A stretch of 64,000 nucleotides of DNA from Thiomicrorhabdus sp965603495 (lineage in GTDB: Bacteria > Pseudomonadota > Gammaproteobacteria > Thiomicrospirales > Thiomicrospiraceae). Position numbers and translations under genes: made by a program. Shown here piece by piece: positions 55,084-62,034 of this stretch (position 1 is its first letter; the number at the start of each line of letters is the position of its first letter). The DNA lies in assembly GCA_965603495.1 (NCBI GenBank), contig CBFDDF010000001.1, forward strand, positions 310,001 to 374,000. Direction: 5' to 3'. Under the pieces are notes generated by a model that was not told the DNA's origin, did not search any database, and saw nothing but the letters and a program-made list of their open reading frames with translations.

Positions 55084-55117
55084 TTTGGGATTATATTCCC
55101 AAATAAGTAAAAGTCAA
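55084..55117 (-). promoter_or_regulatory. Leaderless sigma70 promoter with operator-like inverted repeat over the -10 box
   Basis: On the minus strand, TTGACT (55117-55112), 16 bases, TATAAT (55095-55090), 8 bases, then the DUF6502 ATG at 55081. TTTGGGA (55084-55090) and TCCCAAA (55097-55103) form a perfect inverted repeat with six bases between, spanning the -10 element. No ribosome binding site precedes the ATG. Confidence 0.8.
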
Positions 55118-55212
55118 TTTTTTTATGAGGTTTGTATTAAAGATTGTAGAAAGCGGATGAATGACAGGTTGAAATTATTGTGAGGAATGAATAAGTAGAA
55201 TATTTTTTCGAA

Positions 55213-55485
55213 TAAAAAATGCCGAAAGGCGGTTGATCTATGTCTGAGGAGAGTGAAAACGCTCAGTGAGAGTCTGTAGCGAAGTTTAGATGTGTGCTCA
55301 AATATCGTTAATAGCATAGGAACAGATGATGCTACGTTAGTACGGGATGCTATTGCGGAACAAATTTAGCTTTTGTCATTCCTTCAGCCGTTGCTTCAAT
55401 TAGGCCAAGAATTTTACGATGGTTAGGCCAGATTAGGAGCCAAGCATTAACGGCCATAATTTGCCCTAATTAGGCACTATTAACA
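55213..55485 (-). pseudogene. Degenerate 3' copy of the PuuD-like gene and its terminator
   Basis: Bases 55285-55485 align with 57111-57310, the last 65 codons or so of the intact PuuD-like gene. Matching runs include GCATAGG, GCTACGTTAGTACG, AATTTAGCTTTTG, GTTGCTTCAA, and GGTTAGGCCAGATTAGGA with one or two changes. Stops and indels break the frame. Homology seems to continue beyond the stop into a decayed terminator (AAAAAATGCCGAAAGGCGG, 55213-55230), equivalent to the intact one at 57043. The rest of the 514-base gap holds the DUF6502 promoter and one exact palindrome at 55516. Confidence 0.85.
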
Positions 55486-55515
55486 TGCTCCTAATAATTA
55501 TTAATTTATAAAGTT

Positions 55516-55527
55516 ACCAGGCCTGGT
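55516..55527. repeat. Palindrome ACCAGGCCTGGT, exact copy
   Basis: Exact intergenic copy between the decayed PuuD-like fragment and the PilZ-HDOD gene. Confidence 0.95.
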
Positions 55528-55595
55528 GAGTATAAGGCTGTTATATGGATTATATTAACGGTCAGAGAGGATGGTATTTATTTAAACCGACGAGC

Positions 55596-56891
55596 TTAAA
55601 TTCCGTCAAATATCTCATTTAAATTGTTATTAGTACTGTGTTCTATATTCTTTGGAGTGAGCATCTCTTCAATTTCTTGTGCTTCCACGGGTGGATTAAG
55701 ACGTAAAATTTTTGCAATCGCTGAATCCACCGCATTATCCGGTATCTTGAGGGCTTCCATTGCCTGGTGTTTATATTCTAATAACTCTTGCGTGATTTTG
55801 TCTTCACCATAGGCAGCGCCGGCGGCATAATTGGCGAGCATCAATAAGGCGGAAATACTATCAATCCGTGGTGTGCTATTGGGTGAATTTAAAATTAAAG
55901 CATTATGATGAAGTAGTGTGGACTTGATGATGTCAGGATCAATGTCCCAGGTTTTCATTAGAACGGCACCGACATATACGTGGGTTGTATCGTAGTTTTC
56001 CAGCTCGTTCTGGTAAGCGCTCCAGGGATGGAAACGTTGTTCTTTAAGGAGGGTTTGGTATTTAACTTGTTGAAGTTTTCGGGCTAAATAAATAGCCCCT
56101 ATATTTTGCAATAAACCTGCTAAATAGGCTTCAGACTGATCGATATCATAAACCCATAGGGAGAGCTCAGAGGCGGCAAGGCCAACGCGTAGGGCATGCT
56201 GTAGCAGGTCTATTTCAAATTCATCCTCTGCGAGGCATTGGGATAGGCAGCTGGATAAGAAAAAATTGTAGACATTATCCAATCCGATTGCTCTGATGGC
56301 ACTCATTGCATTGGGAATAGACTGGTGTTTATCAGCAGGTAATGTCTGTTTGACGGTTTGTATGAATTCAATTAGGAGCTCAGGCTGTTGGTTGACTAAG
56401 TCAGCAATATGAGACGTATTGATGTGTTTTTCAGCAAGCTCTGCATGAAGTGCTTGGATTTGTTCAGGTAAGCGTGGCAAGTTGTCTTCGGAAAAAATCA
56501 TTTTGGCCGATAAAATGCGTTCTTTCATAGTCCGTGGCGTATTCTGAGTCGGAGACAATCCACTCATCTCTATTGGGTCTAGCCCGAACGTCAATTGATT
56601 GTGGTAGAACTTAGCTTGTTCACTTAGGTGAACGATGCGAGCACCATAAAAATCATGGCCATGCGCTTTACGTACCGAGCATATTTCAACCGCGGCAATC
56701 TCATAAGGTTCGTTGGGTTCTTGCAAGACAATGATGTTAGGGAAGCGTTGCCCTATTTCAAGTTTGTTACCTGGGTGCAGGGCGGAAAAAGACAGTCCGC
56801 TATTTGAAAGGTCGAAACCTTCATAATGTTGTCCCCTTAGGGTGATAGTAAATTTTCGTCGGTAGCGTTTATCTTGGCGTCTTTCATTCAT
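55596..56891 (-). CDS. PilZ-HDOD two-domain signalling protein
   Basis: This 431-residue cytoplasmic protein joins an N-terminal PilZ domain (about 1-105) to an HDOD domain (about 130-370). The PilZ c-di-GMP motifs are RRQDKRYRRKF (RxxxR) and DLSNSGLSFSA (DxSxxG), both intact, so binding is likely. The HDOD part shows LPRLPEQIQALHAELAEK, AIRAIGLDNVYNFFLS and YLAGLLQNIGAIYLARKL. The catalytic HD metal motif is not present in a convincing form, as is usual for HDOD. It may turn c-di-GMP levels into regulation of another process. It stands alone between the decayed and intact PuuD-like genes. Confidence 0.85.
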   Translation of the reverse strand: MNERRQDKRYRRKFTITLRGQHYEGFDLSNSGLSFSALHPGNKLEIGQRFPNIIVLQEPNEPYEIAAVEICSVRKAHGHDFYGARIVHLSEQAKFYHNQLTFGLDPIEMSGLSPTQNTPRTMKERILSAKMIFSEDNLPRLPEQIQALHAELAEKHINTSHIADLVNQQPELLIEFIQTVKQTLPADKHQSIPNAMSAIRAIGLDNVYNFFLSSCLSQCLAEDEFEIDLLQHALRVGLAASELSLWVYDIDQSEAYLAGLLQNIGAIYLARKLQQVKYQTLLKEQRFHPWSAYQNELENYDTTHVYVGAVLMKTWDIDPDIIKSTLLHHNALILNSPNSTPRIDSISALLMLANYAAGAAYGEDKITQELLEYKHQAMEALKIPDNAVDSAIAKILRLNPPVEAQEIEEMLTPKNIEHSTNNNLNEIFDGI

Positions 56892-57042
56892 GGCAGAATT
56901 ATTACTTATAAATAGGTTAGCGTCAAGGGGTTGAAAAATAGAGGATTGTTGTTGAGAGTGCTTGGTGTAGGAAGGTCTGAAAATACTTTATTGTAAATGG
57001 CATTCAAACGGAAGGAATTGTTCAAAGCTTTTGGTTAGGCAA

Positions 57043-57072
57043 TAAAAAACCCGCGTAGGCGGGTTTTTTATT
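57043..57072 (-). terminator. Terminator of the PuuD-like gene
   Basis: AACCCGC and GCGGGTT with loop GTAG, A and T runs on both sides. It lies 43 bases past the PuuD-like stop and could also stop transcription from the opposite side. Confidence 0.9.
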
Positions 57073-57114
57073 TAAGGCAAATCTAAGAAGTTGCCTAGAG
57101 TCAGTCTCTAACGG

Positions 57115-57726
57115 TTAGATGTGAGCAGCAAACATCGTTAGTAGCATAGGTACTGAAAGTACTACGTTGGTACGTGAAGCCATCGCCGCAACGAATTTAG
57201 CTTTTGCAATTTCTTCAGCTGTTGCTTCAACCATACCCAGAATTTTACGTTGATTAGGCCAGATTAGGAACCAAACGTTAAATGCCATGATAGTACCTAA
57301 CCATGCACCTAGACCGATGACTTGAGAGCCTTCAGCAAATAAGAATGCATCCATGATTCCCTGGAAACCAGCGCCATTCGCTTGCGCTAGAAGTGATACA
57401 CCCACTAACCATGTTGTTGCAGCGGCCATGCGGAACCAAAGTAAAGCGCGTGGCGCAACATACTTACCAATTGCCGCTGGACCAGGTCCGTCAGAATCAG
57501 CTAAAGCGGCACCCATTGCTGGAACCTGTACAAAGTTGAAGTAGTAAAGTAAGCCAATCCAGACGATACCCGCTAAAACGTGTAGCCATACCGTAATTAG
57601 GAATGAAAAGCTACCATAGCCTTTTGCTGCAGCGTACATGCTAGGCATATCTAATGCAAAAATTGCTAAAACCGCAGCAATAAAACCAAGGGCAATAGTG
57701 CCTTTAATACTGTTAAGTGGATTCAT
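57115..57726 (-). CDS. PuuD/urate-hydroxylase-type (DUF989-like) membrane protein
   Basis: This 203-residue inner-membrane protein has about five hydrophobic segments. WLHVLAGIVWIGLLYYFNF with its histidine, and WLGTIMAFNVWFLIWPNQR, are the family's marks; the latter carries the W-P-x-Q-R-K signature. It corresponds to the membrane part of PuuD without the C-terminal cytochrome c domain. A purine role is unlikely, since no purine genes are nearby; a heme-binding respiratory function is possible. A clean GGAGAG site precedes the ATG, and a perfect FNR-type box lies 37 bases upstream. A decayed partial copy lies 1.6 kb away. Confidence 0.78.
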   Translation of the reverse strand: MNPLNSIKGTIALGFIAAVLAIFALDMPSMYAAAKGYGSFSFLITVWLHVLAGIVWIGLLYYFNFVQVPAMGAALADSDGPGPAAIGKYVAPRALLWFRMAAATTWLVGVSLLAQANGAGFQGIMDAFLFAEGSQVIGLGAWLGTIMAFNVWFLIWPNQRKILGMVEATAEEIAKAKFVAAMASRTNVVLSVPMLLTMFAAHI

Positions 57727-57762
57727 GATCTCTCCAGATGAATAATTATAATTAAGGGTTTC

Positions 57763-57776
57763 TTGATTTAAATCAA
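57763..57776. promoter_or_regulatory. FNR/ANR-type binding site upstream of the PuuD-like gene
   Basis: TTGATTTAAATCAA matches the FNR consensus TTGAT-N4-ATCAA at every position, and the symmetry extends to CTTGATTTAAATCAAG. The centre is about 43 bases before the start codon, so it may overlap the promoter core and repress under low oxygen, or activate from a promoter with a very short leader. Confidence 0.7.
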
Positions 57777-58124
57777 GTTATCGACCGTATATTAACAGAA
57801 CTTAGTCGACGGTAAGTTTGCTTTTGCAAAATTTACTGATTATCTGCGTGATAAGGTAGTGCGGCCTTGCTAACTAGGTGTTTGTTAGCCTCAGGTTAGC
57901 TGTGTTATTTTTAATGCAGGGCGGTATTAAGCTTCAAAGTAAGCGGCACTCACTAATCGTTTTTATGGATTTAGAGTATCTAAAAGTTTTGAGTGGTACT
58001 AAATAATCAGCGAAAAGATAGGGGGAGAGTCAGTCGTTTGTGATCTATTGTCAGCTTATGATGGCAGATGCCAAAGCCTGAATGGGAAAAGTGATTGACT
58101 TATTGAGTGTTTAATTCGATAACT

Positions 58125-58159
58125 CCAAGCAAGCCCGAATTGCGTCCGGGCTTGCTTGG
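58125..58159. terminator. Strong 13-base stem-loop downstream of sodA
   Basis: CCAAGCAAGCCCG and CGGGCTTGCTTGG pair perfectly around a nine-base loop, 47 bases past the sodA stop. There is no T run on either strand, so it may be a transcript-stabilising structure or an atypical terminator. The remaining 479-base gap (57727-58205) contains the FNR-type box and nothing else I recognise. Confidence 0.6.
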
Positions 58160-58205
58160 ATCATTCGACTTTTAACAGTATGAATGGTTTGAGTCATTAA
58201 CCGAG

Positions 58206-58814
58206 TTATTTTGCAGCGGTATAAAGTTCTGAAACTTTGTTCCAGTTAACGACGTCCCACCAAGCTTGCATGTAAGCAGGTCGTAGGTTCTGGTAACGTA
58301 GGTAGTATGCGTGTTCCCAAACATCCAAACCTAACACGGGTGTGCCTTGAACCTTAGCACAATCCATTAAAGGGTTGTCTTGGTTAGGCGTAGAAGAGAT
58401 TTCTAACTTACCATCAGCAGAAACGGTTAACCAAGCCCAGCCAGAACCGAACTGCGTAGCACCAGCGGTATTGAACTTTGTTTTCATCTCTTCAAAACTA
58501 CCAAACGTAGTATTGATATCATCGGCTAAAGCGCCTTTAGGTGCGCCCATGCTGTCGCCAGTCATGACATCCCAGAAGAATGAATGGTTCCAATGACCAC
58601 CACCGTTGTTACGGACTGCCGGAGGTAGAGTCCCTGCAACTGCACAAAGTTCATCCAAAGTCTTATCTTCTAATTCTGTCCCTGCAATGGCAGCGTTGAC
58701 GTTAGTGACATAAGCTTGGTGATGTTTTGTGTGATGAATTTCCATGGTACGTGCATCGATAGAAACTTCTAAAGCGTCGTAGTCATAAGGTAGAGCTGGA
58801 AGTGTAAAAGCCAT
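58206..58814 (-). CDS. sodA: Superoxide dismutase of the Mn-type (Mn/Fe family)
   Basis: This cytoplasmic enzyme dismutates superoxide. It has 202 residues. Metal ligands are visible in HHTKHHQAY (first histidine), GGHWNHSFFW (second), and DVWEHAYYL (aspartate and last histidine). Two positions favour manganese: glycine in NNGGGHWNH, and the glutamine of TPNQDNPLM rather than the early glutamine of FeSOD. Cambialistic use is possible. AAAGGA lies shortly before the ATG. It stands alone, with a strong stem-loop downstream and a palindrome copy about 100 bases upstream. Confidence 0.92.
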   Translation of the reverse strand: MAFTLPALPYDYDALEVSIDARTMEIHHTKHHQAYVTNVNAAIAGTELEDKTLDELCAVAGTLPPAVRNNGGGHWNHSFFWDVMTGDSMGAPKGALADDINTTFGSFEEMKTKFNTAGATQFGSGWAWLTVSADGKLEISSTPNQDNPLMDCAKVQGTPVLGLDVWEHAYYLRYQNLRPAYMQAWWDVVNWNKVSELYTAAK

Positions 58815-58921
58815 GGCATTTCCTTTTTAATATAAGTAGATAATGATATTGGGTTTTCTATTGTATCTACAACGCTAAAATTGTAAATACCTGAGCAAAC
58901 TGCTTGGTTATTAACTTTTTA

Positions 58922-58933
58922 ACCAGGCCTGGT
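58922..58933. repeat. Palindrome ACCAGGCCTGGT, exact copy
   Basis: Exact intergenic copy, 15 bases beyond the stop of the YcgL gene. Confidence 0.95.
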
Positions 58934-58947
58934 CGATTTGTTTGTAT

Positions 58948-59244
58948 TTAAAAAATGTTGTCTAAGCGTTCTGGTGGTGGCGTCATATTGCCCATTTTTT
59001 CAAATTCTGCGGGTGGCATTTGCATGTAAAAGCCTTTAGTTACCATCGCTTCATAGACGGTTGCCGCATCACCTCGCGCCATTTTTCTATCAGGCGTTAG
59101 TTCAAAGTCAATCACGTGAGCCGGTTCACCGAACATGACTAGGAGTTCGTTTGGTAAATCTTCTAAACCGGTTTCTTTCGGTATGAAAAGGAAAAGTTCT
59201 TGTTTCTTTGGGCTTTTGTAAGCCGATACCATTATCATATTCAT
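58948..59244 (-). CDS. YcgL-domain protein
   Basis: This small 98-residue cytoplasmic protein belongs to the YcgL family of gammaproteobacteria. The family pattern is visible: VSAYKSPKKQELFLFIPK, the LPNELLVMFGEP segment, and near the C-terminus GFYMQMPPAEFE. The function is unknown. A start four residues later (Met5) is possible; the AGGA site about 12 bases upstream of the first ATG supports the longer form. It is divergent from the NDUFA9-like gene. Confidence 0.88.
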   Translation of the reverse strand: MNMIMVSAYKSPKKQELFLFIPKETGLEDLPNELLVMFGEPAHVIDFELTPDRKMARGDAATVYEAMVTKGFYMQMPPAEFEKMGNMTPPPERLDNIF

Positions 59245-59429
59245 AGAGTGCTTATTCCTGGTTCTGATGCTTAATCATTCTGAATTTTTCAGCTATTATA
59301 CCAAAATCAATCTGTGGATAATGCGCACATTAAGTGATCATTTTACAAACATTTGCTGATGAAAAACTTGACCCGCCATCAGTATTTCCTTATTCTTTTC
59401 AGATTCGAATCAAATAACTGGGTTTTAGC

Positions 59430-60401
59430 GTGATATTAGGAAACAAAGTAAGCGTCTTTGGTGGTACTGGATTTGTTGGCAGAGAAGTGGTCAATGAATT
59501 GTCTAAAGCGGGTTATGAGGTGACTCTTTTAGTCCGTAGACCAGAAAGATATCGCGAATTTGCCCTTTACCCTAATACGGTTGTAAAGGCTTTAACGTCT
59601 TATGATGATGCTGATCAGCTAAAAGCAGCGCTTGCAGGCGCGGATATTATGGTGAATTTGACTGCCGATCGTTCAGCAGGCAATGAGATGATTGAACAGT
59701 CGGAGCTAACGCATGTTAACCAAAAGCTAAAGTCAGCGACAGAATCCGCGGGCGTTAAGCGGGTTTTGAGTTTCTCGCAAATTGGTGCCTCTTCGGATCA
59801 GCCGGGGAGTGATTGGTTTGGTTTGTTGGCAGAAGTGGATAGCTTAATGCATGGCGTTGTCAACGCGAATGTGACAATCTTCAAACCAAGTCTGTTGATT
59901 GGTGAAAATGACGACACCACGGCGCGTTTTGTAAAGCAGTTGCAGCGTATGTCACTTTTGATGGTGGCAAACTCTAGTACAGTCGTTCAGCCAGTTTGGA
60001 TTAAGGATTTTGCTTTGGCGCTCGCGGGTTCGATTCGTAACCCTGCTACTTTTGGACAGAAAGTTGAGGTCGTTGGTGAAGAGCGTCTGACGCTTAAAGA
60101 ATTGGGCGAATTAGTTGCCGAGATTATGCAAAAAGAAGCGATTGTCTTTCCTATGTGTCGTCTAAATGCAATGATTATGGCTAAGTTTGGTGCATTTGCG
60201 CCCGTGGCATCAGTCTCTTCATCCCAGCTGTTGATGCTTAAAAACGATATGATTTCTGATAGCGATTTTTCATCGACCTTCGGTTTTATGCCGAGCGGAT
60301 TGGAGTGGGTCATTTCAACCTATGCAGCGCCACATGATATTCGTGAACGTTACAACTTTTACCGTAAAGAAGCGGGTCGTAATCCTCGTGAACTTGTGTG
60401 A
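59430..60401 (+). CDS. NDUFA9-like NAD(P)-binding protein (atypical short-chain dehydrogenase)
   Basis: This 323-residue protein starts at GTG 59430. The Rossmann motif VFGGTGFVGREVVNELSKAG lies at the N-terminus, and the atypical SDR architecture follows with GADIMVNLTADRS, GVKRVLSFSQIGA, and a substrate domain from about 200. It lacks the classical YxxxK catalytic pair at the usual place. It resembles the mitochondrial complex I NDUFA9 subunit family, bacterial members of which are of unknown function. It may serve quinone or envelope metabolism; no respiratory genes flank it. Confidence 0.8.
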   Translation: MILGNKVSVFGGTGFVGREVVNELSKAGYEVTLLVRRPERYREFALYPNTVVKALTSYDDADQLKAALAGADIMVNLTADRSAGNEMIEQSELTHVNQKLKSATESAGVKRVLSFSQIGASSDQPGSDWFGLLAEVDSLMHGVVNANVTIFKPSLLIGENDDTTARFVKQLQRMSLLMVANSSTVVQPVWIKDFALALAGSIRNPATFGQKVEVVGEERLTLKELGELVAEIMQKEAIVFPMCRLNAMIMAKFGAFAPVASVSSSQLLMLKNDMISDSDFSSTFGFMPSGLEWVISTYAAPHDIRERYNFYRKEAGRNPRELV

Positions 60402-60451
60402 GCAAACGAGCACTTTTTTAGGTGAGTGTGACTGTTTAGTCGCCTGACAGA

Positions 60452-60478
60452 AAGCCGTCTTTATTGACGGCTTTTTTA
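60452..60478 (+). terminator. Terminator between the NDUFA9-like gene and cca
   Basis: AAGCCGTC and GACGGCTT with loop TTTATT, followed by a T run. Confidence 0.9.
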
Positions 60479-60510
60479 TTGGTAAAAGGAAAGATGATGA
60501 GGGTCATATC

Positions 60511-61779
60511 GTGAGTTTAGATGTCTATTTAGTAGGGGGGGCGGTTAGAGATGGCTTGCTCGGTCTAGAGGTCTATGATCGTGACTGGGTTGTAGTAGGT
60601 GCAACCCCCGAAGAGATGTTGGCGGACGGCTTTCAGCAGGTGGGTAAGGATTTTCCCGTTTTCTTACATCCTGTGACGAAGGAGGAGTACGCTTTAGCCA
60701 GAACCGAACGTAAGGCGGGAGTCGGTTATCATGGGTTTGAAGTGTTTGCCGATCCAAGTGTCACGCTAGAAGAAGACCTTATTCGCCGTGATTTAACCAT
60801 TAATGCGATGGCGAAATCACCGTCTGGTCAAGTAGTGGATCCCTATGGCGGTCAAAAAGACATAGAGAATAAGCTGCTACGCCATGTGTCAGAGGCATTT
60901 GCGGAAGACCCTTTGCGGGTTTTACGCGTTGCGCGTTTCGCGGCTAAGTTAGCGCCTTTTGGTTTTCAGCTGGCGCCAGAGACGCAGGGCTTGATGACGC
61001 AGATGGTGTCCGGTGGTGAGTTGTCTGATTTAACCCCTGAGCGTGTTTGGCAAGAAGTCGTTAAGGCTTTGAATACAGAGTCCCCGAGTGTGTTTTTTGC
61101 GGTGTTGGATAGAGTGGGTGCGGTAGCGGTTTTATTTCCAGAGTTATTTGCCTTGCATAATGTCACTCAGCCGAAGAAATACCATCCTGAAGGCGATGTC
61201 TGGATTCATACGATGATGGTCTTGGATGCCGCGGCAAGATTATCAAAGGATCCGATGGTTCGTTTTGCAGCGCTGGTGCATGATTTAGGTAAAGCGATTA
61301 CCCCAGAAGAGCTGTGGCCTAAACATCATGGTCATGATGCTGCGGGTGTACCGCTTGTGGCTGAGTTGTGTCAACGCTATCGCGTACCCAAAAAATGGCA
61401 GCAACATGCGCAAAGAGTCACAGAATGGCATGGTTTGATTCATCAAGGGTTAAACGGTGTAGAGTCGGGCAGTGTCTTGCCTTATTTAAAACCAGTCACT
61501 TATTTAAAGGTACTTAAAGGCTGTGGTGCTTTAAAAGATTCTGTAGGGTTTGAAAAAGTTTTACTGGCTTGTAAAGCGGATGCTCAAGGGCGATTGGGTT
61601 TTGAATCGGTTGACTATCCCCAGGCGGCCTTTTGGATGGCTGTGTTGGACGTTGCGAATCAGGTTGATAATCAAAAGATTATTCAACAAGGTTTTCAAGG
61701 TCCTGAAATCTCAGAAGCGATTGACCAGGAAAGAGTGAGGTTGATTGCTGAGTTTATTCAAGCGTATGAACGAGGCTGA
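60511..61779 (+). CDS. cca: CCA-adding tRNA nucleotidyltransferase with HD domain
   Basis: This enzyme builds and repairs the CCA end of tRNAs. It starts at GTG 60511 and has 422 residues. The nucleotidyltransferase head has LVGGAVRDGLL and YDRDWVVVG with the catalytic acidic pair, and RRDLTINAMA for base selection. A neck/body region follows, then an HD domain (WIHTMMVLDAAARL, LVHDLGKAI) as in the multifunctional E. coli enzyme with phosphatase and phosphodiesterase activity. It stands after its own terminator-separated promoter region. Confidence 0.95.
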   Translation: MSLDVYLVGGAVRDGLLGLEVYDRDWVVVGATPEEMLADGFQQVGKDFPVFLHPVTKEEYALARTERKAGVGYHGFEVFADPSVTLEEDLIRRDLTINAMAKSPSGQVVDPYGGQKDIENKLLRHVSEAFAEDPLRVLRVARFAAKLAPFGFQLAPETQGLMTQMVSGGELSDLTPERVWQEVVKALNTESPSVFFAVLDRVGAVAVLFPELFALHNVTQPKKYHPEGDVWIHTMMVLDAAARLSKDPMVRFAALVHDLGKAITPEELWPKHHGHDAAGVPLVAELCQRYRVPKKWQQHAQRVTEWHGLIHQGLNGVESGSVLPYLKPVTYLKVLKGCGALKDSVGFEKVLLACKADAQGRLGFESVDYPQAAFWMAVLDVANQVDNQKIIQQGFQGPEISEAIDQERVRLIAEFIQAYERG

Positions 61780-61789
61780 AACGAGAGTG

Positions 61790-61801
61790 GCCAGGCCTGG
61801 T
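61790..61801. repeat. Palindrome variant GCCAGGCCTGGT (one mismatch)
   Basis: One-mismatch intergenic copy 11 bases after the cca stop, another 3'-end position. Confidence 0.8.
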
Positions 61802-62034
61802 AACTTCCAATTAATAATATTCTCCTATCAAGAAAATCCTTTGTTTAAAGGCCTTTTTAATAAAAATGGCGAGTCGATAGCAAAGGTTTAAAGAAGTTTT
61901 TAAAGCGCTACCGTTAATCTTTTAGCGGCAGAATAAAACTTGTAGATGGTTAATCAGATTAGTCCTAGAATATGGGGTAATCTTAATCGATTCATAAATG
62001 ACGGTTAGAACAAATATATAAAGGGTGTATCTTG

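Noticed and set aside
55123..55317. A 64-residue minus-strand frame before the DUF6502 gene
   Set aside because: It overlaps the DUF6502 promoter and the decayed PuuD-like fragment and shows no protein family character.
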